NCBI GenBank assembly: GCA_027391075.1
Contig: DAHYHI010000039.1
Span: 1-64,000, forward strand
DNA length: 64,000 nt
Source: JAJZAM01 sp027391075
GTDB lineage: Bacteria; Actinomycetota; Acidimicrobiia; Acidimicrobiales; Palsa-688
Direction: 5' to 3'
In this document: piece after piece, positions 23,962 through 32,543 of the stretch
Numbering within the stretch: position 1 is the first letter of the stretch
Layout: every line of letters begins with the position of its first letter
Notes under the pieces: model-generated
The model's input: only the letters and a program-made list of their open reading frames with translations
The model's database searches: none
Told to the model about the DNA's origin: nothing
Program-made: the position numbers and the translations under genes

Positions 23962-25625
23962 CCCAGGGGACTCTGTCCGTGTCCACTTTGCTGCTGTTGG
24001 CGCTCCTGTTGACGCAGGCGGTCGGGATCTTCCCAGCTCGGACCCGGCTCGGGGTCGAACGCGCCGAAGGGGGATCCGGACGACCATTGCTGGGAGCCTC
24101 CGGACGGGCGATCGTTGGACGCCGCCGATTGTTCGGGTCGGCGAATTGCGGCCTTCGCTCTCCGCCGGCCCTGTGTGGCGATCACCCACGTATCTTTGGA
24201 ACCACCGCCCTGGCTCGAGTTCACGACGAGCCCCCCCTCGGGCAGTGCCACCCTGGTGAGCCCGCCGGGGAGCACCCAGATGTCGTTGCCGTCGTTGATA
24301 GCAAAAGGGCGCAGATCGAGATGGCGCGGCGCGATCCGATTGTCCACCCAAGTGGGCGCGGTCGACAGGGCCACCAGCTCCTGGGCGATCCACCCTCTCG
24401 GGTTGAGAGTCAGGTCTTGTTTCAGCGACGCAAGCTGTTCGTCGGTAGCGTCTGGGCCTATCACGATCCCGTATCCACCGGAGCCTGATACCGGCTTGAA
24501 AACCAGCTGATCGATGCGTTCGAGAGCGTGCGCCAGTTGCTCGGGGTCTTCGAGACGGTGGGTGGACACGTTCCGCAGGATCGGCTCTTCGCCCAGGTAG
24601 TAGCGGATAGCGTCCGGCAAATATGTGTAGGTGAGCTTGTCGTCAGCGACCCCGTTGCCGACAGCGTTGGCCAGGGTCACGTTGCCAGAGCGGGCTACGT
24701 TGATCAGCCCCGGGCAGCCGACCAGGGAGTCGCTCCTAAACTGGAGCGGGTCGAGGTACTCGTCGTCGACTCGTCTGTAGATGACGTGCACCTCGCGTTC
24801 GCCGTCGGAGGTTCTCATGTACACGCGCCCGGAGTGGCAGAGCAGATCGCGGCCTTCGACGAGCTCGACGCCCATCTGGCGGGCCAGGAAGGAGTGCTCG
24901 AAGAAAGCGGAGTTGTACACCCCAGGGGTCATCACCACGACGGTTGGATCAGCCACCCCCAACGGAGCGGCCGCCCTGAGAGCCTCGAGGAGCTTCGCCG
25001 GGTAGCCATCGACTGCTGTAACCCGATGGCTCGCGAAAAGCTCCGGGAAGATACGCGCCATCATCCGGCGGTTCTCGATCACATAGGATACCCCCGACGG
25101 GCAACGCAAGTTGTCTTCGAGAACGTAGAAATTCCCGTCGCCGCCTCGGACGACGTCGATGCCGGCGACGTGCACCCGGACCCCGTTCGGGGGTTCTATT
25201 CCCCACGCGGCCCTGTGAAAGTGCTCCGAGGACGTTACCAAGCGCCGAGGGATTACCCCATCAGCGAAGATGCGTCCCGCGCCGTACACGTCGGCGAGGA
25301 GCGCCTCTAGGGCTTTGACCCGCTGGACGATGCCCCGTTCGAGCTCCTGCCACTCCTCCTCGACGATCAGACGGGGGATCAGGTCGAGGGGGAACGGCCG
25401 CTCCTCTCCTGACAGTTGGAAAGTGATGCCCCGGTCGCGGAACATCCGGTCCCTGGCCGAGGCACGCGCCTCCAGTTCGACGCCGGAAAGGGACTGAAGG
25501 ATGTCACACAGCGCTCTCGCACCCGGTCGCGGCGAGCCGCGCTCCTCGAACATCTCGTCCCAGGCACTTCGGCCGTACGCACGGGCGGGGCTGTAGTCGT
25601 CGAGGAGATCCCCCATCACCCACAT
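23955..25625 (-). CDS. Circularly permuted ATP-grasp protein
   Basis: A 556-residue member of the circularly permuted ATP-grasp family (DUF404/407). Seen: GITFQLSGEERPFPLDLIPRL, VLEDNLRCPSGVSYVIENR, VVVMTPGVYNSAFFEH, HVIYRRVDDEYLDPLQFRSDSLVG and VFKPVSGSGGYGIVIGPDA. Family members are predicted ligases forming amide bonds. The C-terminal 60 residues (after KDTWVI) are Gln/Pro/Ser-rich and look disordered. ATG at 25625 is used; ATG at 25616 is possible. First gene of the three-gene set. Confidence 0.88.
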   Translation of the reverse strand: MWVMGDLLDDYSPARAYGRSAWDEMFEERGSPRPGARALCDILQSLSGVELEARASARDRMFRDRGITFQLSGEERPFPLDLIPRLIVEEEWQELERGIVQRVKALEALLADVYGAGRIFADGVIPRRLVTSSEHFHRAAWGIEPPNGVRVHVAGIDVVRGGDGNFYVLEDNLRCPSGVSYVIENRRMMARIFPELFASHRVTAVDGYPAKLLEALRAAAPLGVADPTVVVMTPGVYNSAFFEHSFLARQMGVELVEGRDLLCHSGRVYMRTSDGEREVHVIYRRVDDEYLDPLQFRSDSLVGCPGLINVARSGNVTLANAVGNGVADDKLTYTYLPDAIRYYLGEEPILRNVSTHRLEDPEQLAHALERIDQLVFKPVSGSGGYGIVIGPDATDEQLASLKQDLTLNPRGWIAQELVALSTAPTWVDNRIAPRHLDLRPFAINDGNDIWVLPGGLTRVALPEGGLVVNSSQGGGSKDTWVIATQGRRRAKAAIRRPEQSAASNDRPSGGSQQWSSGSPFGAFDPEPGPSWEDPDRLRQQERQQQQSGHGQSPLGC

Positions 25626-25683
25626 TGTGACAGGTCAGTGTTTCGGGCGGGTTTCCAGCTTCAACATCCACCCACTTGGAGAG

Positions 25684-25731
25684 CAGCCGGTCCTCCGACC
25701 GCCAGTTGCTTGCCGGTCGGAGGACCGGCTG
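25684..25731. terminator. 18-bp perfect stem between typA and the ATP-grasp gene
   Basis: Arms 25684-25701 and 25714-25731 are perfect complements around a 12-nt loop. It lies just past the typA stop on the minus strand and before the ATP-grasp gene. No T-run follows, which is common for high-GC terminators. Confidence 0.65.
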
Positions 25732-25738
25732 GCTGCCG

Positions 25739-27598
25739 CTAGGAGCGGGGGGGCCGGCTCGCAGCCCGCTTGCGGGCGCGGTCGGAAGCGTCAAGAACTA
25801 CCTTGCGGATCCGCACAACCGAGGGTGTCACCTCGACGCACTCGTCGTCGCGGATGAACTCCAACGCCTGCTCAAGTGAGAGCTGCAAGGGAGGGACGAG
25901 ACGTACGGTCTCGTCCGATGCCGCCGCGCGCATGTTCGTGAGCTTTTTCTCTTTCGTGGGGTTCACGTCCATGTCCTCCGAGCGGGCGTTCTCCCCGACG
26001 ATCATCCCTTCGTAGACCTCGACTCCCGGACCGACGAACAGAGCGCCACGCTCCTGAAGGTTCGTGAGGGCGTACGCCGTCGTAGGACCCCGACGGTCGG
26101 CGACCATCGACCCGTTCGGCCGTGTCCGCAAATCCCCGTGCCAGGGCTCGTAGCCTTCGAAGACGTGGTGGATCTGCCCGGTGCCACGCGTCTCTGTGAG
26201 GAACTCGGTGCGAAACCCGATCAGTCCTCTCGATGGGACCAGCCATTCCATCCTGACCCAGCCGGTGCCGTGGTTGACGAGGTCCTCCATCCTGCCTTTT
26301 CGCAGTGAGAGCAACTGCGTGACCACGCCCATGAAGTCCTCTGGAACGTCGACGCTCACCCTCTCCATGGGCTCGTGCAGCTTCCCGTCGATCTGCCTGG
26401 TGAGGACCTGGGGTTTGCCAACGGTGAGCTCGAAACCTTCACGGCGCATCAACTCGACGAGCACCGCCAAAGCCAGCTCTCCGCGTCCTTGCACCTCCCA
26501 GGTGTCAGGACGTTCAGTGGGAAGGACTTTCACGCTCACGTTGCCGACCAGCTCCGCGTCGAGGCGGTTCCGTATGAGACGGGCAGTCAGCTTCGTCCCA
26601 GGTTTGTGGCCGTCCACGGCCCGCCCGGCGAGGGGAGAGGTGTTGATTCCGATGGTCATCGAGATGCTCGGATCGTCGATGGAGATGACCGGCAGCGGTC
26701 TCGGGTCGTCGGGATCGGCGAGCGTGTCTCCGATCATTATCTCCGGGATGCCCGCGACGGCGATGATCTCGCCGGGACCTACGCCTTCGGCTGGCGCGTC
26801 GACGCGGTCCAGCGCTTCCGTGACGTAAACCTCCGACAGCCGGACACGCTCTATCGTCCCGTCGTGGCGGCACCACGCCACGGATTCTCCTTTGCGAACC
26901 CTGCCGTTGCGAACCCTACACAGGGCCAGCCGGCCTACGTAGGGCGACGCGTCGAGGTTGGTTACTAGTGCCTGGAAGGGATGGTCCGGTTCGTAGGTTG
27001 GCGCCGGTATAGCCGCGACCAGTAGCTCGAAAAGGGTCCCTAAGCCGGGGGATTCGTCGACTTGGTCAGGGCTCATGGCGGCGCGTCCCGCCCTGGCATT
27101 GGCGTAGACGATTGGAAACTCGATCTGCTCCTCGTCAGCTCCTAGATCCAAGAACAAGTCGTACACTGCGTCCACCACCTCGGCGGGCCGGGCGTCAGGA
27201 CGGTCGATCTTGTTGACGACGCAAATGACCGGCAGGCGTGCCTCCAGGGTCTTGCGCAGAACGAATCGCGTCTGGGGAAGCGGGCCTTCGCTAGCGTCCA
27301 CCAAAAGGAGGACTCCGTCCACCATCGTCAAGCCGCGTTCGACCTCGCCGCCGAAGTCGGCGTGACCTGGCGTGTCGACGATATTGATCCTCATGTCGCC
27401 ATAGCGGACGGTCGTGTTCTTGGCGAGGATGGTTATGCCCTTCTCGCGTTCGAGGTCCATCGAGTCCATCACTCGCTCGGCTACCTCCTGGTTGGCGCGA
27501 AAAGCCCCTGACTGGCGCAGCATCGCGTCGACCAGCGTCGTCTTGCCGTGGTCGACGTGGGCGACGATCGCTACATTGCGGATATCAGTTCTGAACAT
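25739..27598 (-). CDS. typA: Ribosome-associated GTPase TypA/BipA
   Basis: A translational GTPase linked to ribosome assembly and stress or cold growth. G1 is AHVDHGKTT (K19), G2/G3 lie in EREKGITILAKNTTVRYGD and DTPGHADF, and G4 is NKIDRPDARP. EF-G-like domains follow, then the BipA-specific C-terminal domain with TEFLTETRGTGQIHHVFEGYEPWHG and the loop GPTTAYALTNLQERG. 619 residues, full length. The upstream 61 bp contain an AT-rich inverted repeat (AAGAAA-T-TTTCTT) and no clear ribosome binding site. Confidence 0.95.
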   Translation of the reverse strand: MFRTDIRNVAIVAHVDHGKTTLVDAMLRQSGAFRANQEVAERVMDSMDLEREKGITILAKNTTVRYGDMRINIVDTPGHADFGGEVERGLTMVDGVLLLVDASEGPLPQTRFVLRKTLEARLPVICVVNKIDRPDARPAEVVDAVYDLFLDLGADEEQIEFPIVYANARAGRAAMSPDQVDESPGLGTLFELLVAAIPAPTYEPDHPFQALVTNLDASPYVGRLALCRVRNGRVRKGESVAWCRHDGTIERVRLSEVYVTEALDRVDAPAEGVGPGEIIAVAGIPEIMIGDTLADPDDPRPLPVISIDDPSISMTIGINTSPLAGRAVDGHKPGTKLTARLIRNRLDAELVGNVSVKVLPTERPDTWEVQGRGELALAVLVELMRREGFELTVGKPQVLTRQIDGKLHEPMERVSVDVPEDFMGVVTQLLSLRKGRMEDLVNHGTGWVRMEWLVPSRGLIGFRTEFLTETRGTGQIHHVFEGYEPWHGDLRTRPNGSMVADRRGPTTAYALTNLQERGALFVGPGVEVYEGMIVGENARSEDMDVNPTKEKKLTNMRAAASDETVRLVPPLQLSLEQALEFIRDDECVEVTPSVVRIRKVVLDASDRARKRAASRPPRS

Positions 27599-27659
27599 GG
27601 CGGAAGAAATTTTCTTAGAGCTCCAGATTCGGGCGGACTTTCCACCCTAGCGGGCGGAC

Positions 27660-29276
27660 TCAGCCCGAGTGTTTCGCCTTGTGATGGTCACGCATCCTCT
27701 TTCGGATCAGCGCTCGCCTCGCTTGGAGGTCCCGGTAGCTCATCGATTCGACCTCGGAGGGGACTCCCAGTGAGGCTCTGAGTCCGTCTAAGTCGACGGC
27801 CGTCTCGCGCGGATCTACCCCTACCTCTGCCGCGATGCGCTCGCCGTGGCGGGAGGTGAAGTACATCGCGATCCGCGTCACTTCTTGGAAAAGGTCCAGG
27901 TCAGGTGCGAGAGTCGCGAGTGCTCCGTCGATGAAGAGAAGGTCCTTGACGTAAAGCATCAGCACTTTGGGGAACTTCGCCCCGTAGGCGAGGAGCTTTT
28001 TGGTGATGTCGCGGATCTCGCCGAGGAGCTCTTCCGGTGACATCATCGTGGGGTCCCTCACGGGCTGGTCTATCCCAAGGTCGGCTATCACCGCGTCGAG
28101 GTCGGTGTCCGCAGGCAGCGCCCCCAGGTCGCGAAGTGCCGAGAGCTGCATCTTGGGGTCGTTAATCGTGCCGCCCATAAGCATCCGGAGAAAAGCGAGA
28201 CGCCGCGGCTGGTCAAGGCGGCCGGTTATCCCGTAGTCGAGCAGCGCCACTTTGCCGTCGGGCATCACGAACAGGTTCCCGCCGTGGAGATCTCCGTGGA
28301 ACACTCCGTACAGTGTTGCTCCTTCGAGGAAGGAGATCATAAGCGCCCGGACGACCTCGGTGGTATCGATACCGGCTGCCTTCATGCCTTCGACGTCGTC
28401 GAAAGAGAATCCGCTAAGACGCTCCATCACAAGCACCCGGCGTGTCACCAACCTGGGATGCGGGCGGGGAACTATGACCTGACGTTGGTCTGTTGCTGCG
28501 AACACCCCGGCCACGTCGAGCATGTTGTCGGCCTCGAGGCGGAAGTCCAGCTCCTCGACGATCGTCTCGGCGAACAGCTCGACTAGCGCTGGCGGGTTCG
28601 CCAGGCTGGCCACGGGTATCCGGCCTATGAGGTGAGGTGCGATCCAGCTCATCGCAGCAAGGTCCTCGGCGACATTACGGGCGACCGACGGTCGTTGCAC
28701 TTTGACCACCACTTGCTCGCCGGTTCGCAGCGTCGCTGCGTGAACCTGGGCGATCGAAGCCGCTGCCAGGGCTTCGCTATCGAAAGTGGAGAACACCTCC
28801 TCCAACGTGGCACCCAGGTCCTCCTCCACGACGGCTCGTACCGTGTCGAAAGACTCGGGCGGGACACGGTCCCTAAGGAGGCGGAACTCCCCGACGAGCT
28901 CAGGCGGGAATAGTCCCTCCCCGGACGAGAGGATCTGACCGAGTTTGATGTAGGTCGGGCCCAGCCCCTGGAAGGCTTTGCGAAGTCGGCGGGACAATCC
29001 AGCTCTGGATAGTTCCGGCTCGACGGTTCTTCGCGAGCGGCGCCTGTCGAGGAGATACCACCCGGCTAGAGCAATTCCTAGCTTGTAAGCGACTTTGACT
29101 ACACGTCGTCCGGGTGGGAGAACTCGGTGGCGGAGGAGTCTGGGCACCTGCGCCTGGGTGGCGCTGCGCCGCGACGCCGAACCATCCCGCCAGACAAGAT
29201 CATCGGGATCGATCTCCCAAGGCGGGTTCGAGCTGAATCCACCGACGGCGAGATCAGATGGGATAGCCGACTTCAC
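27660..29276 (-). CDS. ABC1/UbiB-family atypical kinase-like protein
   Basis: A 538-residue protein of the AarF/UbiB family. The KxGQ motif region is GPTYIKLGQILSSGEGLFPPELV; the A-loop-like SIAQVHAATLRTGEQVVVKVQRP, FHGDLHGGNLFVM and ALLDYGITGRL complete the kinase-like core. In other bacteria this family supports quinone synthesis or lipid homeostasis. Here menaquinone would be the quinone, but that link is an inference. GTG at 29276 follows a TAGATT box by 6 nt. Confidence 0.88.
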   Translation of the reverse strand: MKSAIPSDLAVGGFSSNPPWEIDPDDLVWRDGSASRRSATQAQVPRLLRHRVLPPGRRVVKVAYKLGIALAGWYLLDRRRSRRTVEPELSRAGLSRRLRKAFQGLGPTYIKLGQILSSGEGLFPPELVGEFRLLRDRVPPESFDTVRAVVEEDLGATLEEVFSTFDSEALAAASIAQVHAATLRTGEQVVVKVQRPSVARNVAEDLAAMSWIAPHLIGRIPVASLANPPALVELFAETIVEELDFRLEADNMLDVAGVFAATDQRQVIVPRPHPRLVTRRVLVMERLSGFSFDDVEGMKAAGIDTTEVVRALMISFLEGATLYGVFHGDLHGGNLFVMPDGKVALLDYGITGRLDQPRRLAFLRMLMGGTINDPKMQLSALRDLGALPADTDLDAVIADLGIDQPVRDPTMMSPEELLGEIRDITKKLLAYGAKFPKVLMLYVKDLLFIDGALATLAPDLDLFQEVTRIAMYFTSRHGERIAAEVGVDPRETAVDLDGLRASLGVPSEVESMSYRDLQARRALIRKRMRDHHKAKHSG

Positions 29277-29282
29277 CCAGGT

Positions 29283-29288
29283 AATCTA
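29283..29288 (-). promoter_or_regulatory. Candidate -10 box for the UbiB-family gene
   Basis: TAGATT on the minus strand, 6 nt before GTG at 29276. Confidence 0.5.
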
Positions 29289-29399
29289 CCCGACCCTCCG
29301 GCCTAGACGTAGTGACGGGTCCCAGGCGAGGGTCAGGTCTGTGAGGGACAGGTCCTCGGAGCCGACCGTTCTATGTCGCTGGAGACCCTGTCCGGCCGT

Positions 29400-29405
29400 T
29401 AGCGT
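29400..29405 (+). promoter_or_regulatory. Candidate -10 box for the reductase gene at 29413
   Basis: TAGCGT, 7 nt before GTG at 29413. Confidence 0.45.
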
Positions 29406-29412
29406 GTTCTCT

Positions 29413-30408
29413 GTGAGCACAAATACATTCGCGGCGTTCGTGGCGTCCAAGGGCCCAGATGGGTTCAGGCGTCACGTAGAACAGATAGGCGTCGACTTCC
29501 TCGGCGGGGACGGGGCGCTCGTCGACGTGGAGTGGTCGTCAGTCAACTTCAAAGACGCCCTGGCCGCCTCTCCCGACGGGCGAGTCGCTCGCATCTCACC
29601 CCTGGTGCCGGGCATCGACCTGGCCGGAACGCTCGCCGAGCCATCGGGTGCTCTACCGGCTGGAACTTCGGTGATAGCCCACGGTTACGACCTGGGAGTG
29701 TCACGCCACGGCGGGTTCGCCGCGAAGGCTAGGGTCCCAGCCGACTGGCTGATTCCCATGCCAGCTGGTCTTGACAGTCGCTCGGCGATGGTAATTGGCA
29801 CTGCCGGTTTCACCGCTGCCTTGTCGGTCATAGCGCTGGAGAAAGCCGGCCTGACAACGGGCTCGGGACCAGTCCTAGTGACCGGGGCGACCGGCGGGGT
29901 TGGCAGCGTCGCCGTCAACCTGCTGGCTGCCAGGGGTTACGAAGTAGTGGCCAGCACCGGGAAGTCCGCCACCGCCGGGGCTTACTTGCGTTCGTTGGGA
30001 GCCTCTGAGGTCATCGACCGGGCATCACTGGAGTCCAAGGAAGGCAGGCCTTTGCAGCCCGAGGTCTACGCTGCGGCGGTCGACTGCGTCGGCGGAGTTA
30101 CCCTAGCTAACGTGCTGGCCAGCATCAGGTACGCCGGTGCCGTCGCTGCGAGCGGCTTGACTGGGGGTGCTGGCGTCCCCACAACCGTGATGCCTTTCAT
30201 CCTTCGGGGGGTTTCACTTCTCGGAGTCGACTCTGTCCAGGTGCCCATAGACCGCAGGCGGGCGGTGTGGGAACGCCTTGGGACTGACTTGAGGCCTTCC
30301 GGGCTGGACGACATGGTTACCGAGACCGGTCTCGAAGGTCTCGACGACGCCCTCACGCGAATATCGCGGGGGGAGCTCACCGGACGCCACATAGTCTCAC
30401 TGGCGTAA
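29413..30408 (+). CDS. YhdH/AcuI-type quinone oxidoreductase (acrylyl-CoA reductase-like)
   Basis: A 331-residue zinc-free medium-chain dehydrogenase. Family markers are VDVEWSSVNFKDALA, LVPGIDLAGTL, the NADP site VLVTGATGGVGSVAVNLLAARGY, and SLLGVDSVQVPIDRRRAVWERL. Members such as AcuI reduce acrylyl-CoA to propionyl-CoA with NADPH; others are uncharacterised. The GTG at 29413 lies 7 nt after a TAGCGT box. A much longer open frame runs upstream but overlaps the divergent kinase-like gene. Confidence 0.85.
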   Translation: MSTNTFAAFVASKGPDGFRRHVEQIGVDFLGGDGALVDVEWSSVNFKDALAASPDGRVARISPLVPGIDLAGTLAEPSGALPAGTSVIAHGYDLGVSRHGGFAAKARVPADWLIPMPAGLDSRSAMVIGTAGFTAALSVIALEKAGLTTGSGPVLVTGATGGVGSVAVNLLAARGYEVVASTGKSATAGAYLRSLGASEVIDRASLESKEGRPLQPEVYAAAVDCVGGVTLANVLASIRYAGAVAASGLTGGAGVPTTVMPFILRGVSLLGVDSVQVPIDRRRAVWERLGTDLRPSGLDDMVTETGLEGLDDALTRISRGELTGRHIVSLA

Positions 30409-30449
30409 CTTCCCAGCATTGGCAGCGAGCGAGACCGTCCGGCGGTGGC

Positions 30450-30455
30450 TACCAT
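30450..30455 (+). promoter_or_regulatory. Candidate -10 box for the bcp leader
   Basis: TACCAT, 7 nt before ATG at 30463, which opens a ten-codon leader frame. Confidence 0.45.
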
Positions 30456-30462
30456 CCTGAGT

Positions 30463-30495
30463 ATGTCGAACTTGTCGAAAGGTCAGACGTGCTGA
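30463..30495 (+). CDS. Possible ten-codon leader peptide of bcp
   Basis: The frame reads MSNLSKGQTC and stops at 30493-30495. Its last codons overlap the bcp start (GTG at 30489) in another frame, so ribosomes finishing it would be placed on bcp. It begins 7 nt after a TACCAT box and would be leaderless. The final sense codon is Cys, and bcp encodes a thiol peroxidase, so regulation by charged Cys-tRNA is imaginable; one Cys codon is weak support. It could be chance. Confidence 0.35.
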   Translation: MSNLSKGQTC

Positions 30496-30941
30496 GCCCC
30501 GGTGAAGCCGCCCCCGACTTCGAGTTGCCCGATCAGAACGCAGCCACAGTAAGGCTGGCGTCGTTTCGTGGCAGGAAGGTCCTTGTCTACTTCTATCCCA
30601 AAGCCGATACCCCGGGGTGCACCACTCAAGCTTGCGGTCTGCGCGATGTCCTCAGCGACGTCGGCGACACCGCTGTCATCGGGATCAGCCCTGACCCGCC
30701 GGCGAAGCAGGCCAGGTTCGACCAGAAATACAGTCTCGGCTTTCCTCTGCTATCCGACGCTGACCATACGGTGGCCGAAGCCTATGGCGTGTGGACGGAG
30801 AAGTCCATGTACGGAAAGAAGTACATGGGGATACTCCGGTCTTCGTTCCTGATCGACGAGGAAGGAAAACTGGAGCAGGTGTGGTACAAGATATCCCCAG
30901 CTGACACTCCTAAGAAGCTTCTTTCCGCGCTGACAGGCTGA
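30489..30941 (+). CDS. bcp: Thioredoxin-dependent peroxiredoxin (Bcp/PrxQ)
   Basis: Reduces hydroperoxides using thioredoxin. The peroxidatic cysteine is in YPKADTPGCTTQACGLRD, with the second Cys five residues later as in the two-Cys PrxQ type. 150 residues, usual length. GTG at 30489 has AAAGG at 30478-30482. A ten-codon frame overlaps the start. A strong hairpin separates it from fabF, which converges on it. Confidence 0.93.
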   Translation: MLSPGEAAPDFELPDQNAATVRLASFRGRKVLVYFYPKADTPGCTTQACGLRDVLSDVGDTAVIGISPDPPAKQARFDQKYSLGFPLLSDADHTVAEAYGVWTEKSMYGKKYMGILRSSFLIDEEGKLEQVWYKISPADTPKKLLSALTG

Positions 30942-30973
30942 CGACAAGGCTGGGCATCGAGAGCCAGGGCGTC

Positions 30974-30998
30974 GAGTTGCGGGCTCGGCCCGCAACTC
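30974..30998. terminator. Bidirectional terminator between bcp and fabF
   Basis: A perfect 11-bp stem (GAGTTGCGGGC and its complement) with the 3-nt loop TCG. It ends one base before the fabF stop codon and lies between converging genes. There is no T-run. Confidence 0.7.
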
Positions 30999-32216
30999 TC
31001 AGGCTGTCACTGGTCCCATTACGATAGTGCCGTTGTGACCGCCGAAGCCGAAGCTGTTCGACAGCGAAGGCCCGGGGTTCCAATCCAGCGCGGCGCCGGT
31101 CACGACTTCGAGATGGATCTCGGGGTCCATCTCGGTCAAGCCGAGCGTCGGCGGAATGCTGGCCTTGGCGATCGTCAGCGCCAAAGCGACGGCTTCTATC
31201 GAGCCGGCAGCGCCCAGCGAATGCCCGCAGACGCCTTTTATAGAAGTGACGATCGGGCCTGGAGCCCCGAACACCTTGGTGATCGCCAGGCTCTCGGATC
31301 GGTCGTTGGCGGGGGTGGAAGTCCCGTGCGCGTTGATGTGGACAATGTCCCCAGGGGCGAGGCCGGCGTCTTGTATTGCAAGTTCCATGCACGCAACGGC
31401 GCCAGCACCTTCAGGAGCTGGCGCCGTGATGTGATGTGCATCTGCGGTGCTCGCCGCTCCCAAGACTTCGGCGTAGATCTTCGCGTTCCGAGCCTTTGCG
31501 TGCTCGAAGTCCTCAAGTACGAGCACGGCGCCCCCTTCGCTCATGACAAATCCGTCCCGCTTGGCGTCGAAGGGCATGGACTTTCCGCTCGTCGACAGCG
31601 CTGTCATGTTGGCGAAGCCAGCTTCTCCGATGGGTGTCATCGCCGCCTCCGAGGATCCGGCAAGCACGACGTCGCAGCGCCCCGACGCGACCAGGCGAGC
31701 ACCGGCCCCAACGCTCTGGGTGCCAGCTGCGCAGGCTGTCACGATCGCCTCGCATGGCCCGCGCATCCCGTAGCGCATCGAAACGTCCGCTGCGGCTCGG
31801 TTCCCCATCATCATCGGAACGAGGAACGGTGTGACCCGGCGGGCGCCCCGCTCGTCCATGACGTGGATTTGATCTTCAAGAGTCTCGATGCCGCCTATCC
31901 CGGTGCCAATCATGACTCCGGCACGGTCGGGGTCTACCCCCAAAGCCGCCAACCCGCCCGCGTCGACCAAAGCCTCCTCGGCGGCTACGGCGGCGAACTG
32001 GGTGAAGCGGTCTACTCGGCGAAGCTCCTTCGGACCGTAGATGTCGGTGGCGTCGAAACCGGGAACTCTCCGTGGGCCCTCCGCCGGAGGGCGGTGAAGC
32101 CCCGCCCAGAAAGCGTCCTGGCCGACTCCGCAAGGGGCCACCACCCCGACTCCTGTGACCACTACCCGCCTTCCTGGTATCCCGGCGTTGCCCGGGTAGG
32201 GGTGGAGGGCGAACAT
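30999..32216 (-). CDS. fabF: Beta-ketoacyl-ACP synthase II
   Basis: The elongating condensing enzyme of type II fatty acid synthesis. The Cys-His-His triad is visible in VTACAAGTQS, INAHGTSTPAND and KGVCGHSLGAAG. GFGGHNGTIV is the C-terminal glycine-rich end. 405 residues. Its ATG shares one base with the acpP stop, so translation is probably coupled. Last gene of fabD-fabH-acpP-fabF. Confidence 0.96.
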   Translation of the reverse strand: MFALHPYPGNAGIPGRRVVVTGVGVVAPCGVGQDAFWAGLHRPPAEGPRRVPGFDATDIYGPKELRRVDRFTQFAAVAAEEALVDAGGLAALGVDPDRAGVMIGTGIGGIETLEDQIHVMDERGARRVTPFLVPMMMGNRAAADVSMRYGMRGPCEAIVTACAAGTQSVGAGARLVASGRCDVVLAGSSEAAMTPIGEAGFANMTALSTSGKSMPFDAKRDGFVMSEGGAVLVLEDFEHAKARNAKIYAEVLGAASTADAHHITAPAPEGAGAVACMELAIQDAGLAPGDIVHINAHGTSTPANDRSESLAITKVFGAPGPIVTSIKGVCGHSLGAAGSIEAVALALTIAKASIPPTLGLTEMDPEIHLEVVTGAALDWNPGPSLSNSFGFGGHNGTIVMGPVTA

Positions 32217-32455
32217 CAGAGCTTCGAGGTGACCAGACCGAAGGCTTGGGCCACAGTCTTGACGCCTTCGAGCTCGGACTCGTCGACAGTGATGTCGAAC
32301 TGCTCTTCGAGGGCCATCACCAGCTCTACCAGGTCGAGGCTGTCGGCGTCCAAGTCGTCGGCGAAGCTGGCCTCGGGGGTCACCTTCGAAGGCTCGACCT
32401 GAAGTACGTCAACGGCACACTGCTTGAACTTGTCGAATGCTTCCTCTTGGTCCAT
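32216..32455 (-). CDS. acpP: Acyl carrier protein
   Basis: A small acidic protein that carries fatty acyl chains on a phosphopantetheine arm. The attachment motif is DADSLDLVELVMALEE with the serine after Asp-Ala-Asp. 79 residues from ATG at 32455; a second ATG at 32458 lies directly before it. AGAGG is placed 5 nt before the inner ATG and only 2 nt before the outer one, which favours the inner start. Confidence 0.96.
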   Translation of the reverse strand: MDQEEAFDKFKQCAVDVLQVEPSKVTPEASFADDLDADSLDLVELVMALEEQFDITVDESELEGVKTVAQAFGLVTSKL

Positions 32456-32543
32456 CATGTCCTCTCTTGTCCTGTCTCGTCTCGTTGTTCCTGCGTCGGC
32501 TCAACTTCTCAAATCTACTGGGTAGGCGGGGTCCCTTCTCGAT

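Noticed and set aside
31035..32402. Long plus-strand frame of 455 codons opposite fabF and acpP
   Set aside because: It is the reverse-frame shadow of two clear genes, as is usual at high GC; no domain is visible.
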